Shown: one piece after another, positions 26,534-35,178 of the stretch
How positions within the stretch are numbered: the first letter of the stretch is position 1
Layout of the letters: each line of letters begins with the position of its first letter
DNA from: Meridianimarinicoccus zhengii
GTDB taxonomy: Bacteria > Pseudomonadota > Alphaproteobacteria > Rhodobacterales > Rhodobacteraceae
Length of the DNA stretch: 64,000 nucleotides
NCBI RefSeq assembly: GCF_003254465.1
Contig: NZ_QDFI01000004.1
Location: 48,053 to 112,052 of the forward strand
Direction of reading: 5' to 3'
Position numbers and translations under genes: made by a program
Notes under the pieces: model-generated
The model's database searches: none
Told to the model about the DNA's origin: nothing
What the model saw: only the letters and a program-made list of their open reading frames with translations

Positions 26534-27151
26534 ATGACCAAGCCGAAGCTCACCATCGCCTTCTACTCCACCTACGGCACCAACCATCAGATGGCCGAGG
26601 CCGCCGCCGAAGCCGCCCGCGCCGCCGGGGCCGACGTGCTCCTGCGCCGCATCCCCGAAACGGCGCCGCAATCGGTCATCGACACGCAGGACGCGTGGAA
26701 GGACCAGCAGCAGAAGTCCGCCCATATCCCCGAAGCGTCCGCCGACGACATGGACTGGGCCGACGGCTATTTCTTCATCGCGCCCACGCGGTTCGGCGGC
26801 ATGCCCAGCCAGGTGCGCGCCTTCATAGACACGCTCGGCGGGCTGTGGTTCCAGGGCAAGCTGGCGAACAAGACTGTGACCGCGGCCACCAGCGCGTCGC
26901 ACCCTCATTCGGGGCACGAAAGCACGCTGCTGTCGCTCTACCAGACCTTCATGCACTGGGGCACCTTTGTCGTGGCACCCGGCTTCACCGATGACGCGGT
27001 GACGGCGGCGGGCGGCAACCCCTACGGCACCTCGGCCATCGCGGGCAAGGTGGACGACGCCACCCGCGCCGCGCTGGCCCACCAGGCACGCCGGCTGGTG
27101 GATGTGACGGCAAAGCTTGTCACCGCGGACGCCGCGGACAAGGCGGCCTGA
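26534..27151 (+). CDS. NAD(P)H:quinone oxidoreductase, WrbA-like flavoprotein
   Basis: This is a 205-residue flavodoxin-fold protein. The FMN phosphate loop is [12 protein letters not shown] near residues 10-21, and further flavin contacts are [19 protein letters not shown] and [11 protein letters not shown] (the family usually has GSQHGGxE there). Members transfer two electrons from NAD(P)H to quinones, avoiding semiquinone radicals. The ATG at 26534 follows ACAGGACC. It lies 106 bp upstream of the HiPIP gene in the same direction, but a hairpin separates them. Confidence 0.9.
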   Translation: MTKPKLTIAFYSTYGTNHQMAEAAAEAARAAGADVLLRRIPETAPQSVIDTQDAWKDQQQKSAHIPEASADDMDWADGYFFIAPTRFGGMPSQVRAFIDTLGGLWFQGKLANKTVTAATSASHPHSGHESTLLSLYQTFMHWGTFVVAPGFTDDAVTAAGGNPYGTSAIAGKVDDATRAALAHQARRLVDVTAKLVTADAADKAA

Positions 27152-27159
27152 TCTCGGTT

Positions 27160-27182
27160 GGCGCCACGTCACGCGTGGCGCC
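27160..27182 (+). terminator. Hairpin between wrbA-like and HiPIP genes
   Basis: GGCGCCACG (27160-27168) pairs with CGTGGCGCC (27174-27182) around a 5-base loop, 9 bp downstream of the flavoprotein stop. There is no T-tract. It lies just before the predicted HiPIP promoter, consistent with separate transcription. Confidence 0.45.
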
Positions 27183-27195
27183 GCCCTTGCGTGAA

Positions 27196-27223
27196 TTGAT
27201 CGCGGCGGCCGGACGCCTAGCTT
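27196..27223 (+). promoter_or_regulatory. Predicted promoter of the HiPIP gene
   Basis: TTGATC (27196-27201), a 16-bp spacer and TAGCTT (27218-27223) form a plausible sigma70-type promoter 35-60 bp upstream of the HiPIP start. AGGGAG precedes the ATG. Confidence 0.4.
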
Positions 27224-27257
27224 CTGCGGCGCACATAGCCAAGGGAGACCCGAGCCA

Positions 27258-27587
27258 ATGCAGACCAAGACCGACCGGACCCGCCGCGCTTTCCTGCGCC
27301 GCATGACGGCGTTGTGGGCGGCCGCGCCTGTCGCCGGGATGGCCATCGCCAACGCGGGGCCCGCCGCTGCGCAGGAGCGCGCCGAAGACGGGCACGCGCT
27401 CGACTATGTCAACGATGCAAGCGGCGGCGTCGACCATCCGCGGTTCCGCGACGGATCGGCGTGTTCCAATTGCACCTTCTGGCAGGGCGGCGACAGCGAA
27501 TGGGGCGGCTGTCGGCACCCCCAGTTCCGCAACATCGAAGTGAACGCCAACGGGTGGTGCAGTGCCTACGCGCGCGGCCGCAACTGA
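27258..27587 (+). CDS. High-potential iron-sulfur protein (HiPIP), Tat-exported
   Basis: This is a 109-residue periplasmic electron carrier with one [4Fe-4S] cluster cycling between +2 and +3. The N-terminus is a Tat signal (R9-R10 with AFL following, hydrophobic core, cleavage near AAAQE). The four ligands are C69, C72, C85 and C101 (C-x2-C-x12-C-x15-C), with the aromatic residues the family uses to shield the cluster (F74, W75, W82, W100). HiPIPs feed photosynthetic reaction centres or terminal oxidases; no photosynthesis gene is in this window. It lies convergent to metR. Confidence 0.92.
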   Translation: MQTKTDRTRRAFLRRMTALWAAAPVAGMAIANAGPAAAQERAEDGHALDYVNDASGGVDHPRFRDGSACSNCTFWQGGDSEWGGCRHPQFRNIEVNANGWCSAYARGRN

Positions 27588-27617
27588 CAAAAGGTCAGGG
27601 TTTAGACGGGCGGCGGG

Positions 27618-28529
27618 TCATTCCGCCGCACGTTGCAGTTTCACCGGCTCCGTGCGCGCCAGCCGCAGGAACTGCGCGACAAAGGGCTTGGCCGCATCCG
27701 CGCTGCGCGTTGCGGCGTACAAACGCCGGGTCACACCGTGTTCCGTCAATGGCAGCACGGCATAATCCGGGTTGCCCCGCGCCGACCGCACCACCCAATC
27801 GGGCAGAACCGAAACCCCCCGGTTCGACGCCACCAGCATCAGGATCACCGCGGTCAGTTCCACCTGCCGGATCGCGCGCGGCGCGACGCCCGCGGGCATC
27901 AGCAACTGGCTGAACACGTCCAGCCGCTCGCGGTCCACCGGATAGGTGATCAGCGTCTGGTCCCGGAAATCCTCCGCCGTCACGAAATCCCGCCCCGCCA
28001 GCGGATGCGCCGAGGACGACACGAACACCGCGTCGTAATCGAACAGCGGCGAAAAGGTGATCCCGTCAAGGTTGGCCGGGTCGGACGACACGACCGCGTC
28101 CACATCCTCCCGTGCCAGCGCGGGCAGCGCCCCGAAACTCAGGCCAGGGCGGATATCCACGTCGATATCGGGCCAGGTCCGGCGGAACGATTCGAGCACG
28201 GGCAGCAGCCAGTCGAAACAGGCGTGACACTCGATAGCGATATGCAGCCGTCCCGACCGCCCGGATTCGTCCCCGCGCAGGTCGTCCTCGACGGCCTCCA
28301 CCTCCGGCAGCACCCGCTCCGCCAGCCGCAACAGCTTCTGCCCGGACGGCGACAGGCGCATGGGCTTGGCGCGGCGGATGAACAACTCGACCCCCGCCAT
28401 GTCCTCCAACCCCTTGATCTGGTGGGACAAGGCCGATTGCGTCAGGTTCAGCCGCTCCGCCGCGCGCGCCAGCCCGCCCGCGTCATGGATCGCGCGCACG
28501 GCGCGCAGGTGCTTCAGTTCCAGGTACAT
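27618..28529 (-). CDS. metR: LysR-family transcriptional regulator, MetR-type
   Basis: This is a 303-residue LTTR with an N-terminal winged helix-turn-helix (about 1-60, LARAAERLNLTQSALSHQIK across the recognition helix) and a C-terminal periplasmic-binding-protein-like effector domain. In the MetR subgroup the effector is homocysteine. The assignment as MetR comes from the sequence character (ELKHLRAVRAI start, HPLAGRDFV in the effector domain) and from being divergent to metF with a shared 94-bp control region holding a long palindrome. It would activate methionine and one-carbon genes. Confidence 0.85.
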   Translation of the reverse strand: MYLELKHLRAVRAIHDAGGLARAAERLNLTQSALSHQIKGLEDMAGVELFIRRAKPMRLSPSGQKLLRLAERVLPEVEAVEDDLRGDESGRSGRLHIAIECHACFDWLLPVLESFRRTWPDIDVDIRPGLSFGALPALAREDVDAVVSSDPANLDGITFSPLFDYDAVFVSSSAHPLAGRDFVTAEDFRDQTLITYPVDRERLDVFSQLLMPAGVAPRAIRQVELTAVILMLVASNRGVSVLPDWVVRSARGNPDYAVLPLTEHGVTRRLYAATRSADAAKPFVAQFLRLARTEPVKLQRAAE

Positions 28530-28540
28530 CCCGCGATTCC

Positions 28541-28566
28541 TTCATGATCTTCTTGAAGATTATGAA
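28541..28566. promoter_or_regulatory. 26-nt palindrome in the metR-metF control region (likely MetR site)
   Basis: TTCAT-G-ATCTTC-TT-GAAGAT-T-ATGAA is a near-perfect inverted repeat: arms TTCAT/ATGAA and ATCTTC/GAAGAT around a TT centre, with only the G/T pair at 28546/28561 not matching. It is centred between 28553 and 28554, 12 bp from the metR start and 58 bp from metF. It is AT-rich against the GC-rich background and contains the TGAA/TTCA elements that LysR regulators of the MetR type bind. Confidence 0.65.
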
Positions 28567-28623
28567 ATTGTCGGTTGATGCAAGACGTGGCATGAGGTCC
28601 GTCAAGCCAGAAGGACCGTGACA

Positions 28624-29496
28624 ATGACCCGTGCCCCGCGCATTTCGTTCGAATTCTTTCCGCCCAAGACGCTGGACGCATCCTTCAAGCTGTCGGAAAC
28701 CGTCCGGGCGCTGGCACCCCTGTCGCCCGATTTCGTGTCGGTAACCTACGGCGCGGGCGGCACCACCCGCAAGCTGACCCATGAAGCCGTGGAAGCCATC
28801 CACAAGAATTACGGCCTGAACGTCGCCGCGCACCTGACCTGCGTGGACGCGACCCGCGAAGAAACCCTCGCCATTGCCGATGCCTATGCCGCCGCGGGCG
28901 TGACCGAAATCGTCGCCCTGCGCGGCGATCCGCCCAAGGGGTCGGGCGGCTTCACCCCCCATCCCGATGGCTTCAACAATTCCGTCGAACTGATCGAGGC
29001 GCTGGCCGCCACCGGCAAGTTCACCCTGCGCGTCGGCGCCTATCCCGACCGCCACCCGGAAGCCGCGTCGGACACCGCCGATGTGGACTACCTCAAGCGC
29101 AAGCTCGACGCGGGCGCCCATTCCGCGATCACCCAGTTCTTCTTCGGGGCCGAAACCTTCTTCCGCTTCCGCGACCGCTGTGCCGCGGCGGGCATCACCG
29201 CGCCGATCATCCCCGGCATCGTGCCCATCGACAACTGGAAGGGCGTGCGCAAGTTCGCCGTCGCCTGCGGCACCGTCATCCCGCCCGAGGTGGACGAAGC
29301 CTATGACAAGGCCATCCGCGACGGGCGCGAAAAAGACCTGTCGGTCGCCATGTGCACCGAACTGTGCAGCGAATTGATGGACGGCGGCGTCGACCGGCTG
29401 CATTTCTACACGCTCAACAAGCCGCACCTGACCCGCGACGTGTGCCACGCGCTCGGCGTGCCCGGCGCCGTCCCCACGCTCGAACAGGTGGCCTGA
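28624..29496 (+). CDS. metF: Methylenetetrahydrofolate reductase
   Basis: MetF reduces 5,10-methylene-THF to 5-methyl-THF with FAD and NAD(P)H, supplying the methyl group for methionine. The 290-residue TIM barrel shows SFEFFPPKT at the start, VSVTYGAGG, AHLTCVDATREE, ALRGDPP, an acidic loop with VDYLKRKLDAGA, and ITQFFF; all are family blocks. I prefer the ATG at 28624, with AAGG 9 bases upstream; a GTG two codons earlier (28618) is also possible. It is divergent from metR and ends in a strong terminator. Confidence 0.96.
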   Translation: MTRAPRISFEFFPPKTLDASFKLSETVRALAPLSPDFVSVTYGAGGTTRKLTHEAVEAIHKNYGLNVAAHLTCVDATREETLAIADAYAAAGVTEIVALRGDPPKGSGGFTPHPDGFNNSVELIEALAATGKFTLRVGAYPDRHPEAASDTADVDYLKRKLDAGAHSAITQFFFGAETFFRFRDRCAAAGITAPIIPGIVPIDNWKGVRKFAVACGTVIPPEVDEAYDKAIRDGREKDLSVAMCTELCSELMDGGVDRLHFYTLNKPHLTRDVCHALGVPGAVPTLEQVA

Positions 29497-29525
29497 CCCG
29501 CCGCGACGGCGCGAACGCTTCTGAC

Positions 29526-29553
29526 AACGGCCAGCCACAACAGGCTGGCCGTT
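29526..29553 (+). terminator. Rho-independent terminator of metF
   Basis: AACGGCCAGCC (29526-29536) pairs with GGCTGGCCGTT (29543-29553) around an ACAACA loop, and the 3' arm runs into TTTTC. It lies 30 bp after the metF stop. Confidence 0.8.
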
Positions 29554-29647
29554 TTCGTGTCCGGCCCGAACGCGCGGCCACCCGGGCCGCCCAACGCGTG
29601 CGGCCCGACGCCGGCCCATGGCGCACAGCCCCGGCCAGGGTCTGCGC

Positions 29648-30661
29648 CTACACCCCCTCCGGCACCGCCCCCGTCGTCGCACCGCCACCCCCCGCGACGC
29701 CGCCGCCCAGCACGGGCAGACCCGCCGCCCAGGGGTGATCCACCGCCGACGGGTGCACGAACTCGGACATGTCCGCACCGATCACCCGCCGCCGGCGCAG
29801 CGCAAAGGCCGCGCCCCAGCCGCGCCAGTTGCCCCGCCCCGGCGCCGTCGCATCGCAGGGCAGCCCGGCCCGCCAGCCCGCGGGCAGCGGCATCCCGCAG
29901 CCCTCCAGCCGCCCCAGCATCCAGACCAGCGGGATATTGGCCAGCGGCCTTGCCGCGTCCCAGCCCACAAGCTGCCCGCCCACATCGCCGTGGCTGCCCC
30001 GGAACCACACCTGTTCCACATGCCCCCGCCAGCCCGGCGGGCAGTCCCACAGCACCGGCGCGAAGGCCACCCGCGTCTCGTCCAGCGCCAGCGCGTGGAA
30101 CCCGTGCCGCACCCGGTCGCCCAACTGGTGCGAATGAAACGCGTGCGCCTTCTCCGTCCAGCCCGCCAGCCCCGGCAGCCGCACGCCCAGCGCCTTGACC
30201 GTATCGAACACGCCCACCGCCGTGATCTCCGCCTCCGCCACGCAGAAGCGCCGCGTAAAGGCCCGCGCCCGCGGCCCGTCCGGGTCACCCTGATACAGCC
30301 GGTACAACTGCTCGATCATCGGCCCGCTCGCCCGGCGCGGCTTCAAGAGCCCGATCCGGTCGATCAGCCCTGCCAGCGACCGCACCGCATAGGCGCCCCG
30401 CGAATAGCCCAGCAGAAACACCCGGTCGCCGGGCCGGTACCGCTCCGCCAGGAACCCATAAGCCCGCCGGATGCGCCCGTTGATCCCCCGCCCCGTCAGC
30501 ACCGGGCCAAGGTCGCGCCAGCCCTGCCACTGGCCGCCTTCTTCATAGAACACCTCCGCATCCGTCCTCGCCAGCAACCGCGCGATCCGCCCCGCATGGG
30601 TCAGCCCGCGCATGTCGAGCCGCCCGAGCGTGCCGTCAAGGATCACCACCAGATCGCGCAT
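29648..30661 (-). CDS. DUF2235 alpha/beta-hydrolase (Tle1-like phospholipase fold)
   Basis: This is a 337-residue protein of the DUF2235 family. The N-terminal LVVILDGT is typical, and the nucleophile elbow is GYSRG (S87). A later block [12 protein letters not shown] carries the histidine and aspartate expected of the catalytic triad (GxHxDVGG type). DUF2235 proteins include type VI effectors of the Tle1 group and house-keeping hydrolases. No T6SS gene, VgrG or immunity-like gene is adjacent. GGAGGG lies close before the ATG at 30661. It is divergent from valS, and the much longer open frame antisense to valS is not real. Confidence 0.85.
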   Translation of the reverse strand: MRDLVVILDGTLGRLDMRGLTHAGRIARLLARTDAEVFYEEGGQWQGWRDLGPVLTGRGINGRIRRAYGFLAERYRPGDRVFLLGYSRGAYAVRSLAGLIDRIGLLKPRRASGPMIEQLYRLYQGDPDGPRARAFTRRFCVAEAEITAVGVFDTVKALGVRLPGLAGWTEKAHAFHSHQLGDRVRHGFHALALDETRVAFAPVLWDCPPGWRGHVEQVWFRGSHGDVGGQLVGWDAARPLANIPLVWMLGRLEGCGMPLPAGWRAGLPCDATAPGRGNWRGWGAAFALRRRRVIGADMSEFVHPSAVDHPWAAGLPVLGGGVAGGGGATTGAVPEGV

Positions 30662-30702
30662 CGCATCCCTCCGCCCCCATCCTGCCACGAACCGCCCCAC
30701 AC

Positions 30703-30742
30703 GCGCGATCACGCCGTCGCGCGGGACGCGCGCGATCACGCC
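30703..30742. repeat. 13-bp direct repeat in the DUF2235-valS gap
   Basis: GCGCGATCACGCC occurs at 30703-30715 and 30730-30742, 27 bp apart, just upstream of the predicted valS promoter. It may be a regulator site or a local duplication. Confidence 0.4.
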
Positions 30743-30751
30743 CCCGCGCAC

Positions 30752-30780
30752 TTGGCCTCGCCCCGCGCATTCGCTATGCC
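30752..30780 (+). promoter_or_regulatory. Predicted promoter of valS
   Basis: TTGGCC (30752-30757), a 17-bp spacer and TATGCC (30775-30780) form a reasonable sigma70-type promoter about 38 bp before the valS ATG. Confidence 0.45.
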
Positions 30781-30817
30781 ACCGCAAACCGCTTGGATCA
30801 GGACGGACCCATACACC

Positions 30818-33800
30818 ATGGCGATGGACAAGACCTTTACCCCGGCCGAGGCCGAAGCCCGCATCGCAGCCCGCTGGGACACCGCGAACGCCTTCGCGGC
30901 GGGCGCGAACGCCAAGCCGGGGGCCGACACCTTCTCCATCGTGATCCCGCCGCCCAACGTCACCGGCGCGCTGCACATGGGCCACGCGTTCAACAACACG
31001 CTTCAGGACATCCTGACCCGCTGGCACCGGATGCGCGGGCACGACACGCTCTGGCAGCCGGGCACGGACCACGCAGGGATCGCCACGCAAATGGTCGTCG
31101 AACGGGATCTCGCCAAGCAGGGCAAGCGCCGCACCGATTTCACCCGTGATGCCTTCCTCGATCTCGTGTGGCAGCAAAAGGCCCGCTCCAGCGGCAATAT
31201 CCGCCAGCAGCTCAAGCGGCTCGGCGCCTCCTGCGACTGGTCGCGCGAGGCGTTCACCATGGCCGGTGCCCCGGGCGACACCGAGGGCACGCCCGGCGGG
31301 CAGAACTTCCACGACGCCGTGATCCGGGTGTTCGTGGAGATGTACGACAAGGGCCTGATCTACCGCGGCAAGCGGCTGGTGAACTGGGATCCCCACTTCG
31401 AGACCGCGATCAGCGATCTGGAAGTCGAGAATACCGAGGTGCCCGGCCACATGTGGCACTTCCGCTACCCGCTCGCCGGTGGCGAAACCTATGACTACAT
31501 CGAAAAGGACGAGGACGGGAACGTCACCCTGCGCGAAACCCGCGACTATATCTCCATCGCCACCACGCGCCCCGAAACCATGCTGGGCGACGGGGCCGTC
31601 GCGGTCCATCCCGGCGACGCGCGCTACGCCCCCATCGTGGGCAAGCTGTGCGAGATCCCCGTGGGGCCGAAGGAACATCGCCGCCTCATCCCGATCATCA
31701 CCGACGACTACCCCGACCCCGATTTCGGCTCGGGGGCCGTCAAGATCACCGGCGCGCATGACTTCAACGACTACGCGGTGGCCAAGCGCGGCGGCATCCC
31801 CTGCTACCGGCTGATGGACACCGCGGGCCGGATGCGCGACGACGGCGCGCCCTATGCCGAGGCCGCCGCCATCGCCATGGAGGTGGCGCAAGGCCAGCGC
31901 ACCCTGACCGAGGCAGAGGTGGATGCGATCAATCTCGTCCCCGACCACCTGCGCGGGCTGGACCGTTTTGACGCCCGCGACAAGGTCGTCGCGGAAATCA
32001 CCGCCGAAGGGCTGGCCGTCATGGTCCCGCCGGGCGACCCCCGGCTCGGGCCAAAGGCCAAGGCCCCGGCCGCGCCGGAAGAGGGCGGCGAGGAACAGGA
32101 CAACACCCTCGTCCCGCTGGTCGAGTCGAAACCGATCATGCAGCCCTTCGGCGACCGGTCCAAGGTCGTCATCGAACCCATGCTCACCGACCAATGGTTC
32201 GTGGACGCCGAACGGATTGTCGGCCCCGCCATCGACGCGGTTCGGTCGGGCGAGGTGCAGATCCTGCCGGAACGCGATGCCAAGACCTATTTCCACTGGC
32301 TGGAGAATATCGAGCCGTGGTGCATCTCCCGCCAACTCTGGTGGGGGCATCAAATCCCGGTGTGGTATGGTCTGGACGTCTGGGCCACGGGCTTCCGCGA
32401 CGACGAAGGCGACAACGCGCTGGACGAGGTCGAACTGATGCGCCTGCTCGCGAGCGGCGCGTTCAACCATGCCGACCCGACCCACCATTGCGCGGAAGGT
32501 CTCGACGGGGTCGCTTCGAAGTTCCACGCCGACCTCGCCGCCCTGCCCGCGCCCCTGCACGCCGCGCGCGTGATCGAGGTCGCGGACCGGGAAACCGCCA
32601 TCGAACGGCTCGCGGCGTCCATCGCGGACTACAATCTGAACCAGGACCCGACACGGCTGGTTTACCCGGTCTGGCGCGACCCCGACGTCCTCGACACGTG
32701 GTTCTCCTCCGGCCTCTGGCCCATCGGCACGCTGGGCTGGCCCGAGGATACCGACGAACTCAAACGCTACTTCCCCACCTCCGTGCTCGTCACCGGCTTC
32801 GACATCATCTTCTTCTGGGTCGCCCGAATGATGATGATGCAATACGCGATCGTCGGCCAACGCCCCTTCGACACCGTCTATGTCCACGCGCTCGTGCGCG
32901 ACGAGAAGGGCAAGAAGATGTCCAAGTCGCTCGGCAACGTGCTCGACCCGCTGGACCTGATCGATGAATACGGCGCCGACGCCGTCCGCTTCACCCTCGC
33001 CGCCATGGCCGCCATGGGGCGCGACCTGAAGCTGTCGAAAGACCGCATCGCGGGCTACCGCAATTTCGGCACCAAGCTGTGGAATGCCGTGCGCTTCGCG
33101 GAAATGAACGGCGTGTTCGGCGCTGACGTCGAGTCATATGAAAGTCATACGGGAGTCATACGCGAGTCCGACACCGCCCAGACGGCCAACCGCTGGATAT
33201 TGGGCGAGCTTGCCCGGACACGGGCCGAGGTCGATACCGCCCTCGACGCCTTCCGCTTCAACGACGCGGCGGGCGCGCTTTACGGCTTCGTCTGGGGCCG
33301 GGTCTGCGACTGGTATGTCGAATTCGCCAAGCCGCTTCTCGCCTCGGAAGATGCTGACATCGTTGCGGAAACCCGCCGCACCATGCGCTTCGTTCTCGAA
33401 CGCTGCATGGTCCTGTTGCACCCGTTCATGCCCTTCATCACCGAGGAATTGTGGTCCCTCACCGGCGACCGCGCGAACCTTCTGTGCCACGAGGACTGGC
33501 CGGACCTGCAACCCGCTGATATCGCGAACGAAAAAGCGGATCGCGAGATGGGCTGGGTGATCGGCCTGATCGAATCCATCCGCTCCCTCCGCGCCCAGAT
33601 GCACGTCCCCGCCGGGGCGAAACTGCCGCTCCTGCAGCTCGATCTCGACGCCGCCGGGGACGCCGCCTGGACCCGCAACGAATCCCTGATCCTGCGCCTC
33701 GCCCGTGTCACGGAACGCAGTATTGTCAGTGACTTGCCGAAGGGTGCCGTGACGATCCCGGTCGATGGCGGCACCTTCGCGCTGCCCCTTTCGGACGTGA

Positions 33801-34012
33801 TCGACGTGGCCGAGGAACTCGCCCGGCTCGACAAGACATTGGGCAAACTGGCCAAGGACATGGGCGGCCTGCGCGGGCGGCTGAACAATCCCAAATTCGT
33901 CGAAAGCGCCCCGGAGGACGTGATCCATGAGACCCGCGAACTGCTGGCCCAGAAGGAAGACGAGGACGCCAAGCTGCGCGCCGCCCATGACCGGCTGGCT
34001 CGCCTTGCGTGA
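30818..34012 (+). CDS. valS: Valyl-tRNA synthetase
   Basis: This class I synthetase charges tRNA-Val and edits mischarged threonine. The 1064-residue product has the HIGH motif as HMGH (53-56) in [14 protein letters not shown], the CP1 editing domain (about 200-520), the KMSKS motif at 700-704 and a C-terminal coiled-coil (about 1000-1064, [17 protein letters not shown]) that grips the tRNA. The start MAMDKTF at 30818 agrees with the family; the frame is open much further upstream but without homology. Two local features stand out: an acidic insertion near residues 410-435, and an in-frame tandem array of 11-bp units at 33132-33168 giving [13 protein letters not shown] at about residues 771-783. 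Confidence 0.97.
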   Translation: MAMDKTFTPAEAEARIAARWDTANAFAAGANAKPGADTFSIVIPPPNVTGALHMGHAFNNTLQDILTRWHRMRGHDTLWQPGTDHAGIATQMVVERDLAKQGKRRTDFTRDAFLDLVWQQKARSSGNIRQQLKRLGASCDWSREAFTMAGAPGDTEGTPGGQNFHDAVIRVFVEMYDKGLIYRGKRLVNWDPHFETAISDLEVENTEVPGHMWHFRYPLAGGETYDYIEKDEDGNVTLRETRDYISIATTRPETMLGDGAVAVHPGDARYAPIVGKLCEIPVGPKEHRRLIPIITDDYPDPDFGSGAVKITGAHDFNDYAVAKRGGIPCYRLMDTAGRMRDDGAPYAEAAAIAMEVAQGQRTLTEAEVDAINLVPDHLRGLDRFDARDKVVAEITAEGLAVMVPPGDPRLGPKAKAPAAPEEGGEEQDNTLVPLVESKPIMQPFGDRSKVVIEPMLTDQWFVDAERIVGPAIDAVRSGEVQILPERDAKTYFHWLENIEPWCISRQLWWGHQIPVWYGLDVWATGFRDDEGDNALDEVELMRLLASGAFNHADPTHHCAEGLDGVASKFHADLAALPAPLHAARVIEVADRETAIERLAASIADYNLNQDPTRLVYPVWRDPDVLDTWFSSGLWPIGTLGWPEDTDELKRYFPTSVLVTGFDIIFFWVARMMMMQYAIVGQRPFDTVYVHALVRDEKGKKMSKSLGNVLDPLDLIDEYGADAVRFTLAAMAAMGRDLKLSKDRIAGYRNFGTKLWNAVRFAEMNGVFGADVESYESHTGVIRESDTAQTANRWILGELARTRAEVDTALDAFRFNDAAGALYGFVWGRVCDWYVEFAKPLLASEDADIVAETRRTMRFVLERCMVLLHPFMPFITEELWSLTGDRANLLCHEDWPDLQPADIANEKADREMGWVIGLIESIRSLRAQMHVPAGAKLPLLQLDLDAAGDAAWTRNESLILRLARVTERSIVSDLPKGAVTIPVDGGTFALPLSDVIDVAEELARLDKTLGKLAKDMGGLRGRLNNPKFVESAPEDVIHETRELLAQKEDEDAKLRAAHDRLARLA
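33132..33168 (+). repeat. Tandem 11-bp repeat inside valS
   Basis: AGTCATA begins at 33132, 33143 and 33154, and a fourth AGTC at 33165, an exact 11-bp period. Three units add 33 bp, so the reading frame is kept although each unit is read in a different frame. The stretch is AT-richer than its surroundings and lies in the anticodon-binding part of ValS. Confidence 0.75.
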
Positions 34013-34020
34013 CGCGCAAA

Positions 34021-34059
34021 CCCCTTGCCTGAAACGGCTTTTCCGTGGCAGGCAAGGGG
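34021..34059. repeat. Perfect 11-bp inverted repeat ending 1 bp before an aminotransferase ATG
   Basis: CCCCTTGCCTG (34021-34031) is complementary to CAGGCAAGGGG (34049-34059), with an inner ACGG/CCGT stem (34034-34037/34043-34046). It lies 8 bp after the valS stop, and its right arm contains the AAGGGG that would be the Shine-Dalgarno for the ATG at 34061. It could end the valS transcript or mask the start of the next gene. There is no T-tract. Confidence 0.7.
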
Positions 34060-34060
34060 C

Positions 34061-35173
34061 ATGACACGCGCGCCCCGCTTCACGCGGACGGTGGCGGCCC
34101 TGCCCGCGACCGTCCCTTTCGTCGGCTCCGACACGCTCGAACGCCGCATGGGCCGCCCCTTCGCCGCGCGGCTGGGGGCCAACGAATCCCGCTTCGGCCC
34201 CTCCCCCCGCGCGGTCGAGGCGATGGTGCAGGCCGCCCCTGATGCGTGGATGTATGGCGACGCCGAAAGTTACGACCTGCGGCAAGCCCTTGCGAAACTG
34301 CACAATATCGACGCCGAGGCCATCGTCATGGGCAGCGGCATCGACGGGCTTCTGGGCCTTCTGGTGCGGCTTCTGGTGGAGCCGGGCGACCCGGTCGTGA
34401 CCTCCGACGGGGCCTATCCGACCTTTACCTATCACGTCGCGGCCAATGGCGGCGCGCTCCACAAGGTGCCGTATGCCGGTGACCACGAAGACCCCGACGC
34501 GCTGATCGCCAAGGCCCGGGAAACGCGCGCGAAACTGGTCTATATCGCCAACCCCGACAACCCGATGGGCAGCTGGCACAGCGCCGCCACCATCGCCAGG
34601 ATGATCGCCGCATTGCCCGACGACTGCATGCTCGCGCTGGACGAGGCGTATATCGAACTCGCCCCCGCAGGCGCGGAACCATTGTTCGACACGTCAGACC
34701 CGCGGGTGATCCGCTTTCGCACCTTTTCCAAGGCGCATGGGCTGGCTGGGCTTCGGCTTGCCTATGCCATCGGCGCGCCGTCCACCATCGCCATGTTCGA
34801 CCGCATCCGGGACCATTTCGGCGTGACGCGGATCGCCCAGGCCGCCGGTCTTGCATCCCTGCGCGACGTCGAATGGCTGCACCATGTCAAGACCCGCGTC
34901 GCCGCCGCGCGGGCGGAGTTGTCGGAGATCGCTACCGCCCACGGCCTGCGCACCCTGCCCTCGGCCACCAATTTCGTCGCCATCGACTGTGGCGGCGACG
35001 GTGACCGGGCGCGCGCCGTGCTGGCCGGGCTACAGGGGCGCGGCGTGTTCGTGCGGATGCCCGGCGTCGCCCCGCTCGACCGCTGCATCCGCGTCAGTTG
35101 CGGCCTGCCCGAGGACCATGCCCTGTTCGACGCGGCGCTCGGCGAGACTTTGCGCGAGATCGACGGGGGCTGA
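34061..35173 (+). CDS. HisC-like PLP-dependent aminotransferase
   Basis: This is a 370-residue fold-type I aminotransferase of the histidinol-phosphate aminotransferase group. It has LGANESRFGPSP near residues 39-50, ANPDNPMGSW (163-172), LDEAYIE (193-199) and the Schiff-base lysine K224 in TFSKAHGLAGLRLAY. I recall similar proteins directly downstream of valS in related bacteria, annotated only as PLP-dependent aminotransferases, so true HisC activity is not assured. The N-terminal match supports the ATG at 34061, even though the Shine-Dalgarno sits inside the hairpin described above and is very close to the start. Confidence 0.9.
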   Translation: MTRAPRFTRTVAALPATVPFVGSDTLERRMGRPFAARLGANESRFGPSPRAVEAMVQAAPDAWMYGDAESYDLRQALAKLHNIDAEAIVMGSGIDGLLGLLVRLLVEPGDPVVTSDGAYPTFTYHVAANGGALHKVPYAGDHEDPDALIAKARETRAKLVYIANPDNPMGSWHSAATIARMIAALPDDCMLALDEAYIELAPAGAEPLFDTSDPRVIRFRTFSKAHGLAGLRLAYAIGAPSTIAMFDRIRDHFGVTRIAQAAGLASLRDVEWLHHVKTRVAAARAELSEIATAHGLRTLPSATNFVAIDCGGDGDRARAVLAGLQGRGVFVRMPGVAPLDRCIRVSCGLPEDHALFDAALGETLREIDGG

Positions 35174-35178
35174 TCTTA

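Noticed and set aside
23999..27352. 1117-codon open frame continuing the MscS gene upstream
   Set aside because: The part beyond 26371 is antisense to the WrbA-like and HiPIP genes and lacks signal peptide or homology; the signal peptide and Shine-Dalgarno fix the start at 26371.
29648..32887. Extension of the DUF2235 frame across valS
   Set aside because: The family start and Shine-Dalgarno at 30661 are clear, and the extension is antisense to valS.
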